Origin: Nocardia kruczakiae NBRC 101016
GTDB taxonomy: Bacteria > Actinomycetota > Actinomycetes > Mycobacteriales > Mycobacteriaceae
DNA: 64,000 nt
Assembly: GCF_001612965.1 (NCBI RefSeq)
Contig: NZ_BDBL01000038.1
Location: 26,684-90,683, forward strand
Reading direction: 5' to 3'
Numbering within the stretch: position 1 is the first letter of the stretch; each line of letters starts with the position of its first letter. Below the pieces are notes generated by a model, which saw nothing but the letters and a program-made list of their open reading frames with translations, ran no database searches and was not told where the DNA came from. Shown here one piece after another: positions 33,239 through 40,971 of this stretch. The position numbers and the translations under genes are program-made.

Positions 33239-33922
33239 TCATTCCCGCAGGTCTTCGATGCGCCGGCGCAGGTGGTCGAGTAATTTCTCCGGATCGTCGA
33301 ACTCCTCCGGATCGATGGGCGTGCCGAAATGGATCCGCACCTGCTGGCGGCGGTCGAATGCGGGTCCGTCACCTCGATTGCGGCGCATCGGCAGCACTCG
33401 GTCGCTGCCGGTGGTGCCCACCGGAACGATCGGGACTCCGGTCGCCAGAGCCAGTTTCGCCACGCCCGGCTTGTACGGCTCGGTGTCGCCCGCTGCGACC
33501 AGCCGCCCTTCCGGATAGATGATCAACACCCCGCCGTACCGCAGAATCTGTTCCGCCTGTGCCATCGCCGACTGCCCGGACACACTGTCGCGCCGCACCA
33601 CCGGAATATGGCCCAGTCGCCGCACCAACCACCCGACCACCGGCCACGACCACAACTCGGCCATCGCGATGGCAATTGCCCTGCGCCGCAACGCACCCCA
33701 CAGGAACACCGCGTCCAGCATCGAGATGTGGTTGCTCGCCACGATCACCGGCCCCGCCTTCGGCACCAGTTCCCGCCCCACCACGGTGACGTGCACGAAG
33801 TTCGACCACGCCAGCGTGCGCAGAATCCGCCGCACGAACTGCGTGGTGAGCCATGCCCGCTTACCCAACCCCTTGGGCCGACGCCCGGATCGTTCGCGCC
33901 GACGCCCTGATTGTTCGCTCAT
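33239..33922 (-). CDS. 1-acyl-sn-glycerol-3-phosphate acyltransferase (PlsC family)
   Basis: 227 residues. It transfers an acyl chain to a lysophosphatidate-type acceptor at the membrane. The H-x4-D motif is NHISMLD (His65, Asp70) and the acceptor-binding motif is IIYPEGR (134-140). A basic N-terminus and a hydrophobic segment near 78-100 fit peripheral or monotopic membrane binding. It is transcribed away from the XRE gene at 34164, with the inverted-repeat element A between them. Confidence 0.88.
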   Translation of the reverse strand: MSEQSGRRRERSGRRPKGLGKRAWLTTQFVRRILRTLAWSNFVHVTVVGRELVPKAGPVIVASNHISMLDAVFLWGALRRRAIAIAMAELWSWPVVGWLVRRLGHIPVVRRDSVSGQSAMAQAEQILRYGGVLIIYPEGRLVAAGDTEPYKPGVAKLALATGVPIVPVGTTGSDRVLPMRRNRGDGPAFDRRQQVRIHFGTPIDPEEFDDPEKLLDHLRRRIEDLRE

Positions 33923-34040
33923 TTCAACCCCCCCGATTCCAACCGAACGAATTCGATTCTCCCACGGGGCACCGACATGTTCGGGCCCTGCTGACGTGCG
34001 CTGGCGGGGACCGGCTGCCGGTGGCGTGTGGACGATCGCG

Positions 34041-34125
34041 CACCGTGAACTTTCCGTGCAAACCTCTACGAAAAGGTGCGAAAACCGCGAAAGTTGGCGA
34101 GGTTTGCACGATTGATTCGGGCTCG
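34041..34125. repeat. Inverted-repeat element, copy A
   Basis: CGTGCAAACCTC (34055-34066) and GAGGTTTGCACG (34099-34110) form a perfect 12-bp pair around a 32-base loop. About 80 bases match copy B at 37237-37310 in reverse complement, including the loop and short flanks. It occupies the 241-base divergent gap between the PlsC and XRE genes; the rest of the gap shows nothing recognised. Confidence 0.8.
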
Positions 34126-34163
34126 AGCCATCAGCGCCTCCGCCACCTCACTATCGTGAACGA

Positions 34164-35042
34164 GTGAGTACTGGCGTGAGCGATGATCCGCGCGGCACGA
34201 GCGCGCGGGATCGGCGGCGGGCGGAGCTGCGAGAATATCTGCGCAGCCGCCGCGAGCGGCTCACGCCCGCCGAGGTGGGACTTCCGGAGGCCGGGCGGCG
34301 GCGCACTCCCGGGTTGCGGCGTGAAGAGGTCGCCGTGCTGGCCGGGGTAGGCGTGTCCTGGTACACGTGGCTCGAGCAGGGGCGCGATATCAAGGTCTCG
34401 GGCGAGGTGCTCGACGCCGTGGCCCGCGCGTTGCTGCTCGACGAGGCCGAACGCGCACATCTGTATCGCCTCTCCGGCCTCAATCCGCCGCAGCGCGAGG
34501 CTGCGCCGTCGGTCCCGGCTTCTCCGCAGATGCAGGCGCTGCTGGACGCATGGGCGCCGCGCCCGGGATACATCCGGGACCGGCATTGGAATTTCACCGC
34601 CGTCAACGACGCCGCGCGGCGCGTGTTCGGTTACGGCGACACCGACCACAACTGCCTGGTGTCCTACTTCACCAATGCCCGCTACCGCGTCCTGCATCGG
34701 CAGTGGGCGGAGAATGCGCCGGGCGTGGCGGCCGGGTTCCGGGCCGACTCCGCCCGTTATCCCGACGATCCCGAATTCGACCGCATCGCAACCGATCTCG
34801 CGCAGGTCAGCCCGGAGTTCGCCGAGCTCTGGGCCCGGCACGACGCCGCCGAACACAGCGTCGCGGTGAAGGCCGTCGAACATCCCGATGTGGGCTTGCT
34901 GATCTTCGACGCCACGCTGTTCCCGGTGCCCGACCACCCCGGCCACCACCTGATCCTGCACAATCCGCGCCCCGGAACCGATACCGCCGAACGCCTGGAA
35001 CGGCTGTTGCAGCCTGGTGGTCTCACACCCAGGATGAGCTGA
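34164..35042 (+). CDS. XRE-family regulator with MmyB-like ligand domain
   Basis: 292 residues. The N-terminal HTH (TPGLRREEVAVLAGVGVSWYTWLEQGRDIKVSGEVLDAVARAL) is of the actinobacterial type found with a C-terminal MmyB-like domain (about 120-280; NFTAVNDAARRVFGY, then HHLILHNP). Such proteins commonly repress a neighbouring oxidoreductase. The quinone oxidoreductase 27 bases downstream on the same strand is the likely cotranscribed target. Start GTG 34164, no ribosome site. Confidence 0.87.
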   Translation: MSTGVSDDPRGTSARDRRRAELREYLRSRRERLTPAEVGLPEAGRRRTPGLRREEVAVLAGVGVSWYTWLEQGRDIKVSGEVLDAVARALLLDEAERAHLYRLSGLNPPQREAAPSVPASPQMQALLDAWAPRPGYIRDRHWNFTAVNDAARRVFGYGDTDHNCLVSYFTNARYRVLHRQWAENAPGVAAGFRADSARYPDDPEFDRIATDLAQVSPEFAELWARHDAAEHSVAVKAVEHPDVGLLIFDATLFPVPDHPGHHLILHNPRPGTDTAERLERLLQPGGLTPRMS

Positions 35043-35069
35043 CACTGCCTCCTCGCCTGCCGCGCGCCG

Positions 35070-36059
35070 ATGATCGTCGTCATGAGCAATGCACAGATGC
35101 AGGCGATCACCATCCCCGAATTCGGTCCCGCGGAGGTACTGCGGCCGGCCACCGTCGACATCCCGGCACCCGGTCCGGGCCAGGTCTCCATCGACGTCGC
35201 CTACGCGGGAGCCAACTTCGCCGAAGTGCTGTACCGGCAGGGTGTGGTCGGTGTGCCGTTACCGTTCGTGCCGGGTATCGAGGTCTCGGGCCGGATCCGT
35301 GCCGTCGGACCGGACGTGACGGGCCTGACGGTCGGACAGCCGGTCGCGGCGCTGACCATCGTCGACAGTGGCGGTTACGCCGAGGTCGTGGTCACCTCCG
35401 CCGCCTTGGTCGCACCGCTCGACGGCCTCGACCTGAGCCTCGATGTCGCGGCGGCGTTGCCGTCCAACAGCACCACCGCCTTTCTCGTTCTCGATCGCGT
35501 GGCGCGGATCGAACCCGGCGAGAGTGTGCTGGTACATGCGGCGGCCGGCGGCGTCGGCAGCCAGCTCGGCCAGGCCGCACGATTGCTCGGTGCGGGCCGG
35601 GTGGTCGGCACCGTCGGCAGCGCAGCGAAGATCGACGTAGCTCGGTCCTTCGGCTACGACGAGGTGATCCTTCGCGAGAACATCTCCAGCGCAGGAGAGT
35701 TCGACATCGTGGTCGATATGGTCGGCGGCCCGGCCCGTCGCGCGAGCCTGGACCGGCTTCGCCCGCTGGGCCGAATGGTCGTGATGGGCAACGCTTCCGG
35801 TGCCGAAGACGTCGGAGTTTCCGCGAACGAGCTGTGGTTCACCAATAGAACGGTCTCCGGCTTCAATCTCGCCGCCTTCGCCGCCGCCTACCCCGCCGAA
35901 GCCGGAGCCGCGCTGCGCCGGGCCGTCGAAGCCGCCGCACGCGGGGCGCTACGCGTCCAGGTCGAGTCCCTGCCGTTCGACCAGGTGGTCGAGGCGCATC
36001 GACGCATCGAATCAGGTTCCAGCACAGGCAAAATGGTGTTGGCGACGGCCAGGGGATGA
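35070..36059 (+). CDS. MDR-family NADPH:quinone oxidoreductase (zinc-free type)
   Basis: 329 residues. GroES-like N-terminal domain (about 1-120), then a Rossmann domain with AAAGGVGSQLGQAARLLGAG near 158-177. The zinc-ligand Cys residues of alcohol dehydrogenases are absent, which fits the quinone-reductase branch. In-frame ATGs at 35082 and 35097 are alternative starts; none has a clear ribosome site. Cotranscribed with the XRE regulator upstream. Confidence 0.87.
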   Translation: MIVVMSNAQMQAITIPEFGPAEVLRPATVDIPAPGPGQVSIDVAYAGANFAEVLYRQGVVGVPLPFVPGIEVSGRIRAVGPDVTGLTVGQPVAALTIVDSGGYAEVVVTSAALVAPLDGLDLSLDVAAALPSNSTTAFLVLDRVARIEPGESVLVHAAAGGVGSQLGQAARLLGAGRVVGTVGSAAKIDVARSFGYDEVILRENISSAGEFDIVVDMVGGPARRASLDRLRPLGRMVVMGNASGAEDVGVSANELWFTNRTVSGFNLAAFAAAYPAEAGAALRRAVEAAARGALRVQVESLPFDQVVEAHRRIESGSSTGKMVLATARG

Positions 36060-36139
36060 GGACCCGGCCGGAGTGCGGATCCCACGTCGGTCTCCTCGGT
36101 GCGCGGGGGCGTCACTCGCGGTGGGCGGTGGGTCGCATG

Positions 36140-36275
36140 CGGGTCGCGGTGCGCGGGTTGCCGGTCGCGGCTCGCGGATCGCCGGTCGCGGCTCGCGGAT
36201 CGCGGCTCGCGGATCGCCGGTCACAGGCCGCCGGTCACGGGCCGTGGGCCGGCGGTCGCGGGCGCGGGTTGGGAT
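36140..36275 (+). repeat. 21-bp-type tandem repeats in the gap after the quinone oxidoreductase
   Basis: Units such as GCTCGCGGATCGCCGGTCGC recur with small variations and partial copies. They occupy the middle of the 382-base gap 36060-36441; the flanks of the gap hold no recognised gene, only the ribosome site of the small protein at 36442. Confidence 0.75.
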
Positions 36276-36441
36276 TGCGGTTGGTGGATTCCCTTCTGTT
36301 GCAGCGCGACAGTGGGCCGTGGGCCTGTCGATCGCAAGCGGGGAGCGCCGTCGTTTGCGGTCTCGGCGCGCGGGTACTGCTGAGAAGCCGCACACCGGAA
36401 TCTTTTTCGGCCCGGAAGCTCGCGGCACAGGAGGAGTGATC

Positions 36442-36669
36442 ATGAACTTGTTGCTGGCTGCCGCCCACACCGATCCGGAAGCGGCCGGATTCATCCTGCG
36501 CGGCGTCAAAGGAATCTTCGTCGCCATCGGCAGCATCATCGCCGCGTTCATCTGCGCCGCCATCGCCGCCGCCAAGGGCCGCAACCCGTTCGGCTGGGGG
36601 CTACTGGGACTGTTCTTCAGCATCCTGACCCTCATCGTGGTCATCGTCATCCCGAGCAAGAAGTCCTGA
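36442..36669 (+). CDS. Small two-TM membrane protein
   Basis: 75 residues with helices at about 19-45 (VKGIFVAIGSIIAAFICAAIAAAKG) and 53-70 (GLLGLFFSILTLIVVIVI), joined by the loop KGRNPFGWG, a pattern common in short bacterial membrane proteins. ATG 36442 has ACAGGAGGAG at good spacing. No domain recognised; function unknown. Confidence 0.75.
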   Translation: MNLLLAAAHTDPEAAGFILRGVKGIFVAIGSIIAAFICAAIAAAKGRNPFGWGLLGLFFSILTLIVVIVIPSKKS

Positions 36670-36734
36670 ACCTTCGATCCGCATGACGTCGGAGGTAATG
36701 GACGTGCGGCCCCCGCGCGGGCAGGGTCGACAGT

Positions 36735-37187
36735 GTGAACGATTCCGCTGCCACCCGCACCGTCGTCGAAGATCTGCTCACCCGCATGGCGGGCGGCGAT
36801 CCGGAAACCATTGCCGCGCTGTACGCCCCGACGAGCGACTGGAAGCTGAACTGGCCGGAGGACGAGCACGGCCGCGCCGCCACCCCGTGGATCACACACC
36901 GCTCCACCCGCGCCGACGCGGCCGCGCATTTCCGCGAAATCGCTGAGCACCATGTTCCCGAAGAGGTCGGTACGGTGGTCGAGCGCATTCTCATCGACGG
37001 CCCGGATGCGGTGGTACTCGGCGAGATTCGCCAAACCGCACGCGCAACCGGACGCCCCTACCGCGCCCGCTTCGTCCTTCACCTCACGGTGGAGAACGGC
37101 CTGATCACCCGCCACCACGTCTACGAGGACAGCCTTGCCGTCGCCCGGGCGTTCGCCCCGGACGCCACAGCTGTCGCCGCGCCGTGA
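36735..37187 (+). CDS. SnoaL-like/NTF2-fold protein
   Basis: 150 residues with the NTF2-like pattern: N-terminal helix VEDLLTRMAGGDPETIAALYAP, then beta strands with DWKLNWPED and RFVLHLTVENGLITRHHVYED. The family includes polyketide cyclases, epoxide hydrolases and binding proteins. GTG 36735 has no ribosome site, but CAGGGT lies 7 bases upstream, so it may be leaderless. Substrate unknown. Confidence 0.8.
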   Translation: MNDSAATRTVVEDLLTRMAGGDPETIAALYAPTSDWKLNWPEDEHGRAATPWITHRSTRADAAAHFREIAEHHVPEEVGTVVERILIDGPDAVVLGEIRQTARATGRPYRARFVLHLTVENGLITRHHVYEDSLAVARAFAPDATAVAAP

Positions 37188-37203
37188 GGTAGAGACCACC
37201 CGT

Positions 37204-37472
37204 GGGCCGAGATATGTATTCGGAGCGGGCGAACCGTGAACTAATCGTGCAAACCTCGCCCACTTTGCGGGTTTTCCTCCATTCCGGCGGAGGTTTGCAC
37301 GAAAAATTCAGCCCATGAGCGAAAGCCCGGTGACGATGCGATCTCGTCGAAGCCCAGCGCCGATCCACGCCGCGAGGTCGACCGCCGGGAGGGCCGAGAT
37401 ACGCGTTCGAGGTGGGCGGACCCTGAAAACGAAGGAGTTTTCGCTAGAGCCCCGCCCCGATCCACGCCGCGA
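37204..37472. repeat. Partial segmental duplication at the 3' end of the XRE-TPR gene
   Basis: GGGCCGAGATA at 37204 and 37391 begins two similar stretches that both reach GATCCACGCCGCGA (37362-37375 and 37459-37472). The second copy contains the end of the XRE-TPR gene; the first is about 90 bases longer because it carries inverted-repeat element B. Between 37188 and 37443 nothing else is coding. Confidence 0.6.
37237..37310. repeat. Inverted-repeat element, copy B
   Basis: CGTGCAAACCTC (37246-37257) and GAGGTTTGCACG (37290-37301) enclose a 32-base loop, the same arm and loop lengths as copy A. The loop matches that of copy A only in reverse complement. It sits between convergent genes. Confidence 0.8.
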
Positions 37473-38622
37473 ACCCCAGCAACCCCTCGGATTGACGGCG
37501 CTGCGCCGCAGCGATGCCGTACACGGTCTCACGAACCGAAGGATGCAGCCGCGTCTGCTGCGGTGCGGCGGCACGGGCCTTGTTGAGCGCCGCCAGCGCT
37601 CGATCCGGCTTACCCGACATCAACCACGCGCGCGCATTGTCCTGCCAGTGATGGCCGATGCGCGGCGCGGCAACGTCGGACGGGATCCGCAGTTCCGCTC
37701 CCTCACGGGCCGCTCTGCCCGGATCACCGGCTTCCAACTCCACTGCGCAGGCATGGATTTCGACGTTGCCAGGCCCGAAGTCCGTGGTGTACAAGTCGCT
37801 CTCATGGCTCATCGGCCGTGCGATGTCACGTGCGGCGGCGATGTGGTCCTGCGCGAGTTCCAGACGACGGCCGCGCGCGGCCACGATGGCTGCCCGCAGG
37901 TGCCCGTAGCCGCGCAACACCCGCTCTCCCTCGGTGGCACCGGGGACCAACGCCATCCCTCGTGCCACCAAATCCATTGCCACATCGGTTGAATCGTGCG
38001 CCATGAGTAGCCGCGAGCGCTTCATCAAACTGCGAACCGCAAAGCCGGGGTCGTCCGCGCGCGCCGCGACGGTATCGAGCCGATCGAGTACCAGAGCGGT
38101 CAACGACGAGTATCCGAGCCGGCAGCATGCACCTTCCGCTGCTATGTAGGCCGCGCACAGCATGCCGTACACAGCGGCGCGCCCAGCATCGTCGGAAGCT
38201 GTCTCGGCGGCACCGTGCAGTCGTCGAATCAGGTTCGGCAGCAACGCAAGAGCGCGGCGCGTCCGATCGTTGTGCAACGCAGCTTCGACGGAGTCGAGTT
38301 CTGCGCGCAACTCCGCGGCGGTCGTCGGCTCCAGTGCCCGCACATACGAACCTTCGGCAAGTACGGCGCGCAGCTCGGGCAGGCCTTCGAGGGGTCCGTC
38401 CTCTTCCAGCGTCTCGAGATAGGGCGTGCCCTGCAACCTGTCCGGGTCTATCCCCAACGCCCTGGATACCGCCGCGATGAACCCCGGTGATGCCACCTCT
38501 CGGCCCTGCTCGACCGCCTTCACCATCGACAACGAATAGTTCGCGCGCGCCGCCAACTGACGCTGCCCCAGTCCCGCGATCTTGCGCTCGGATGCGATCC
38601 GCCGCCCCACGTGTTCGCCCAT
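37444..38622 (-). CDS. XRE-family regulator with TPR-like C-terminus
   Basis: 392 residues. The N-terminal HTH (GLGQRQLAARANYSLSMVKAVEQGREVASPGFIAAVSRALGI) is followed by a helical repeat region to the end, with TPR-type pairs such as HHWQDNARAWLMSGKPDRALAALNKAR. Such actinobacterial regulators bind peptides or proteins through the TPR part. ATG 38622 starts at the family N-terminus MGEHVGRRI. It is divergent from the overlapping small-gene trio at 38729-39494, which is the obvious candidate target. The last codons lie in a local duplication. Confidence 0.85.
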   Translation of the reverse strand: MGEHVGRRIASERKIAGLGQRQLAARANYSLSMVKAVEQGREVASPGFIAAVSRALGIDPDRLQGTPYLETLEEDGPLEGLPELRAVLAEGSYVRALEPTTAAELRAELDSVEAALHNDRTRRALALLPNLIRRLHGAAETASDDAGRAAVYGMLCAAYIAAEGACCRLGYSSLTALVLDRLDTVAARADDPGFAVRSLMKRSRLLMAHDSTDVAMDLVARGMALVPGATEGERVLRGYGHLRAAIVAARGRRLELAQDHIAAARDIARPMSHESDLYTTDFGPGNVEIHACAVELEAGDPGRAAREGAELRIPSDVAAPRIGHHWQDNARAWLMSGKPDRALAALNKARAAAPQQTRLHPSVRETVYGIAAAQRRQSEGLLGFAAWIGAGL

Positions 38623-38728
38623 GCACCGAGAGTAGATCGATACCGCCGCCCTGTCCCCCTGTCCCTTCACTGGTCTTCGAGGCTCCTACCTGCGCCGAAT
38701 CTGACATACACAGACAGGAGGGGTAGGG

Positions 38729-39034
38729 ATGAGAACACGTCCGACAGCGCTGGCTTGGATCGACCCGGAGGTCAGCACCGCGCCGAACTGGGATGCGGCA
38801 CAGGTGAAACGGCTGGCCCGCCACCTCGGTTACACGCTGCTCTGGCCGGCGCCGCATCGGACGATTCCACTGCTCGACCAGATCCGCACGGCCGACGTGG
38901 ATGCGATCGTCATGCCCACACCGGCCCATCTCGACGCCCGCACCCTCGACCAGATCATGCACCTCGCGGACGTCGAAACCGCTTGCCCTCGCCTGTCTTT
39001 CGCACGATGGCACGCCTCCGGAGCCCGCGCGTGA
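38729..39034 (+). CDS. Unknown protein with weak serine-recombinase-fold resemblance
   Basis: 101 residues, ATG 38729 with CAGGAGGGG upstream. The sequence LARHLGYTLLWP followed by DAIVMPTPAHLDARTLDQIMHLADV has the layout of the resolvase N-terminal fold, but the catalytic Y-x-R-x-S is not conserved (it reads AWIDPEVS). Activity as a recombinase is therefore unlikely. It overlaps the next gene by GTGA. I do not assign a function. Confidence 0.6.
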   Translation: MRTRPTALAWIDPEVSTAPNWDAAQVKRLARHLGYTLLWPAPHRTIPLLDQIRTADVDAIVMPTPAHLDARTLDQIMHLADVETACPRLSFARWHASGARA

Positions 39035-39243
39035 ATCCGACCGAGCGCGCCGTCCTGCGCACACTCGCGCCCGGCGGGCTCCTGACCACCGCCCAACTGC
39101 AACGAGCCACGGCGCACACCACGCGAAGCATTCGTAACGCGCTGGCCCGCCTGCACGCGCGCGGCCTGATCGTCCCGAGCCGGGACCGCTGCCGTTGGCA
39201 ACTGAGCCCGCGTGGTCGCGCGGTCGCGGCAACGATCCGGTGA
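39031..39243 (+). CDS. Winged-helix DNA-binding protein
   Basis: 70 residues, GTG 39031 overlapping the previous stop (GTGA). The whole protein is a winged helix of MarR/ArsR type: TTAQLQRATAHTTRSIRNALARLHARGLI recognition region, then wing DRCRWQLSPRGR. No effector domain. It is probably a small transcription factor of the trio or a DNA-binding antitoxin-like subunit; nothing shows which. Confidence 0.65.
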   Translation: MNPTERAVLRTLAPGGLLTTAQLQRATAHTTRSIRNALARLHARGLIVPSRDRCRWQLSPRGRAVAATIR

Positions 39244-39494
39244 TCGGCCTGCTGATCGCCGCGGGAATTCCGACGACCGTATTGCTCTGGGCCGCATGCT
39301 GTCCGACTCGTACGGGCGAAACCTTGTTGAGGCACCCGCACTCGGCAGACGATCTCCACCGCACCGGACCGTCATCAACGGTGACGCCATCGGATGCCCC
39401 GCAGACCGGGATGAAACCCGGCCCACCGCGCGGGTGCCGGGCCTCACCGAACCCCGGCGAGGCGACCCATCCGGAAAGATCCACGATGCGGTGA
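39240..39494 (+). CDS. Small protein with N-terminal hydrophobic helix
   Basis: 84 residues, GTG 39240 overlapping the previous stop (GTGA). It starts with a short hydrophobic segment (VIGLLIAAGIPTTVLLWAACC) and continues with a polar, Pro/Thr/His-rich tail that looks disordered. The overlap and frame are the main support; codon choice in the tail is not strongly coding, so it may be spurious after the first 25 codons. Confidence 0.4.
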   Translation: MIGLLIAAGIPTTVLLWAACCPTRTGETLLRHPHSADDLHRTGPSSTVTPSDAPQTGMKPGPPRGCRASPNPGEATHPERSTMR

Positions 39495-39972
39495 CCGGCC
39501 CCGCCCACCGGCGAATGTCGTCGGCGCGGCGCGACAGTAGGCAGCGGGAGGAGGCAGTGCCCCACCCGCTGGGCGGCTCAGACCACTGAAGTGGGGCACC
39601 GGTTCATCCCCTAGCAACGAAGGCCGACGTATCCGCTCCAGATGAAGGGCAACCTTCGCGCGATCACAGTAACCGGTTCCAACCCTCCGGTTGAATCGCA
39701 TTAATGCGATTGCAATGAAACTTGCCACATCCTTAACCAGACATAACCGTCGGCGCAGGCAGTGCCGGTGCCGCGCGTTTACGCAGGTTGACGCGCTACC
39801 GACACTCAGCGACGCCTAACCGAGAACATCGCTGCACCACCGCGGGCAGCCAGGTCGCAATATTGCGCATCAGGCTCACTGCCGACTCACGCTGCCAGTG
39901 ATCCCCCATGCGGAGTGGATACCCGAGGACCCGAGAGAGGCACTCGAGCCGCGGCCGAACAGCCGCCGAATC
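39495..39972. other. 478-base gap before ccsB, no gene recognised
   Basis: Relatively AT-rich at 39660-39740, with a hairpin (AACCGG/CCGGTT near 39671-39692) and an 18-bp perfect palindrome at 39694-39711. No tRNA-like cloverleaf and no convincing open frame. Confidence 0.6.
39694..39711. promoter_or_regulatory. 18-bp perfect palindrome
   Basis: AATCGCATTAATGCGATT is identical to its reverse complement. It lies alone in the gap before ccsB. It could be a binding site for a dimeric regulator such as the XRE or winged-helix protein upstream; no second copy was found in the window. Confidence 0.4.
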
Positions 39973-40971
39973 TCAGTTGAGACCCGCGTAGGAGTGCAAC
40001 CCACTCACCACGATGTTGATGATGAACAAGTTGAACAGCATCGCGACGAAGCCGGCCACGTTGATCCACGCGGCCTTGGTTTCGCGCCAGCCGGAGGTCG
40101 CACGGGCGTGCAGGTAGGCGGCGTAGATGACCCAGGCGATGAAGGAGACGGTTTCCTTCGGGTCCCAGCCCCAGAAGCGGCCCCACGCGCTTTCGGCCCA
40201 GATGGCGCCGAGGATGATGCCGGTGCCGAAGAGGGGGAAGGCCACGACCGTCGTGCGGTAGGCGAGGCGGTCGAGGGTGCGGGCGTCGGGCAGGCGGCGG
40301 GCGAGGGCGCCGAGCGGGTTGCTCGATTCCTGGCCCTCCGGCTGGTTCATGCGCAGCAGGAACAGCAGGCTCGCCACACCGGAGAGCATGAAGATGCCGC
40401 TGCCGATGCTGACGATGGTGACGTGGATCGGCAGCCAGTACGACTTCAGCGCCGGAACCACGGGCGCGGCGTCGGCGTAGAGCACCTGACCGGCCAGGAA
40501 CATCAGGATCAGCACCGGGACCAGCAGGAAGACCCACATCGCGCGGTACCGGCGGTCGTGGATGAAGACCAGGCCGGTGACCATCGCGGCCGCGGTCGCC
40601 ATGGTGATGAACTCGTACATGTTGCCGAGCGGGAATCGGTGGGTCGCGAAGCCGCGCAACACGATCGAGGCCAGATGCAGGCCGATCGCGACGAAGACGA
40701 CCGCGAACGCCATATTGCCGAGCCGCTCCGCCAGCGAACGCTTCGGCGCGGGCTCCAGCTTGCCGGGCACGAGCGGCCGGTCGGCGCTCACGCCACCGGA
40801 GGCACCGACGCCGACCAGTTCGCGCTCACGCTCCTGGGCGCTGGTCACCTTCTTCTTCGCGGAGGCGTACTGCACGATCAGCATCGCCAGCACCAGCAGG
40901 TAGACGACGAACGCCGTCTTGAAGGCGAGATTGCTGTAACCGGCGAGTGTCTCGTCGATCGGCATGTTCAC
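39973..40971 (-). CDS. ccsB: Cytochrome c biogenesis protein CcsB/CcsA-type
   Basis: 332 residues, integral membrane haem-handling protein of System II. The WWD-like motif SAWGRFWGWDPKETVSFIAWVIYAAYLHAR is in the C-terminal half, with flanking histidines. Together with ResB it moves haem across the membrane and attaches it to apocytochrome c. GTG 40971 overlaps the resB stop (GTGA); ATG 40965 is an alternative. It is the last gene of the operon. Confidence 0.92.
   Translation of the reverse strand: MNMPIDETLAGYSNLAFKTAFVVYLLVLAMLIVQYASAKKKVTSAQERERELVGVGASGGVSADRPLVPGKLEPAPKRSLAERLGNMAFAVVFVAIGLHLASIVLRGFATHRFPLGNMYEFITMATAAAMVTGLVFIHDRRYRAMWVFLLVPVLILMFLAGQVLYADAAPVVPALKSYWLPIHVTIVSIGSGIFMLSGVASLLFLLRMNQPEGQESSNPLGALARRLPDARTLDRLAYRTTVVAFPLFGTGIILGAIWAESAWGRFWGWDPKETVSFIAWVIYAAYLHARATSGWRETKAAWINVAGFVAMLFNLFIINIVVSGLHSYAGLN

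Noticed and set aside
34055..37301. Copies A and B as a phase-variable promoter switch
   Set aside because: The flanks also match in reverse, so the elements look like whole inverted copies; there is no recombinase gene next to them and no promoter clearly inside the loop.
39495..39972. A tRNA or attachment site in the gap before ccsB
   Set aside because: No cloverleaf, CCA end or T-loop pattern; the GGTTCCAACC stretch only forms a simple hairpin.
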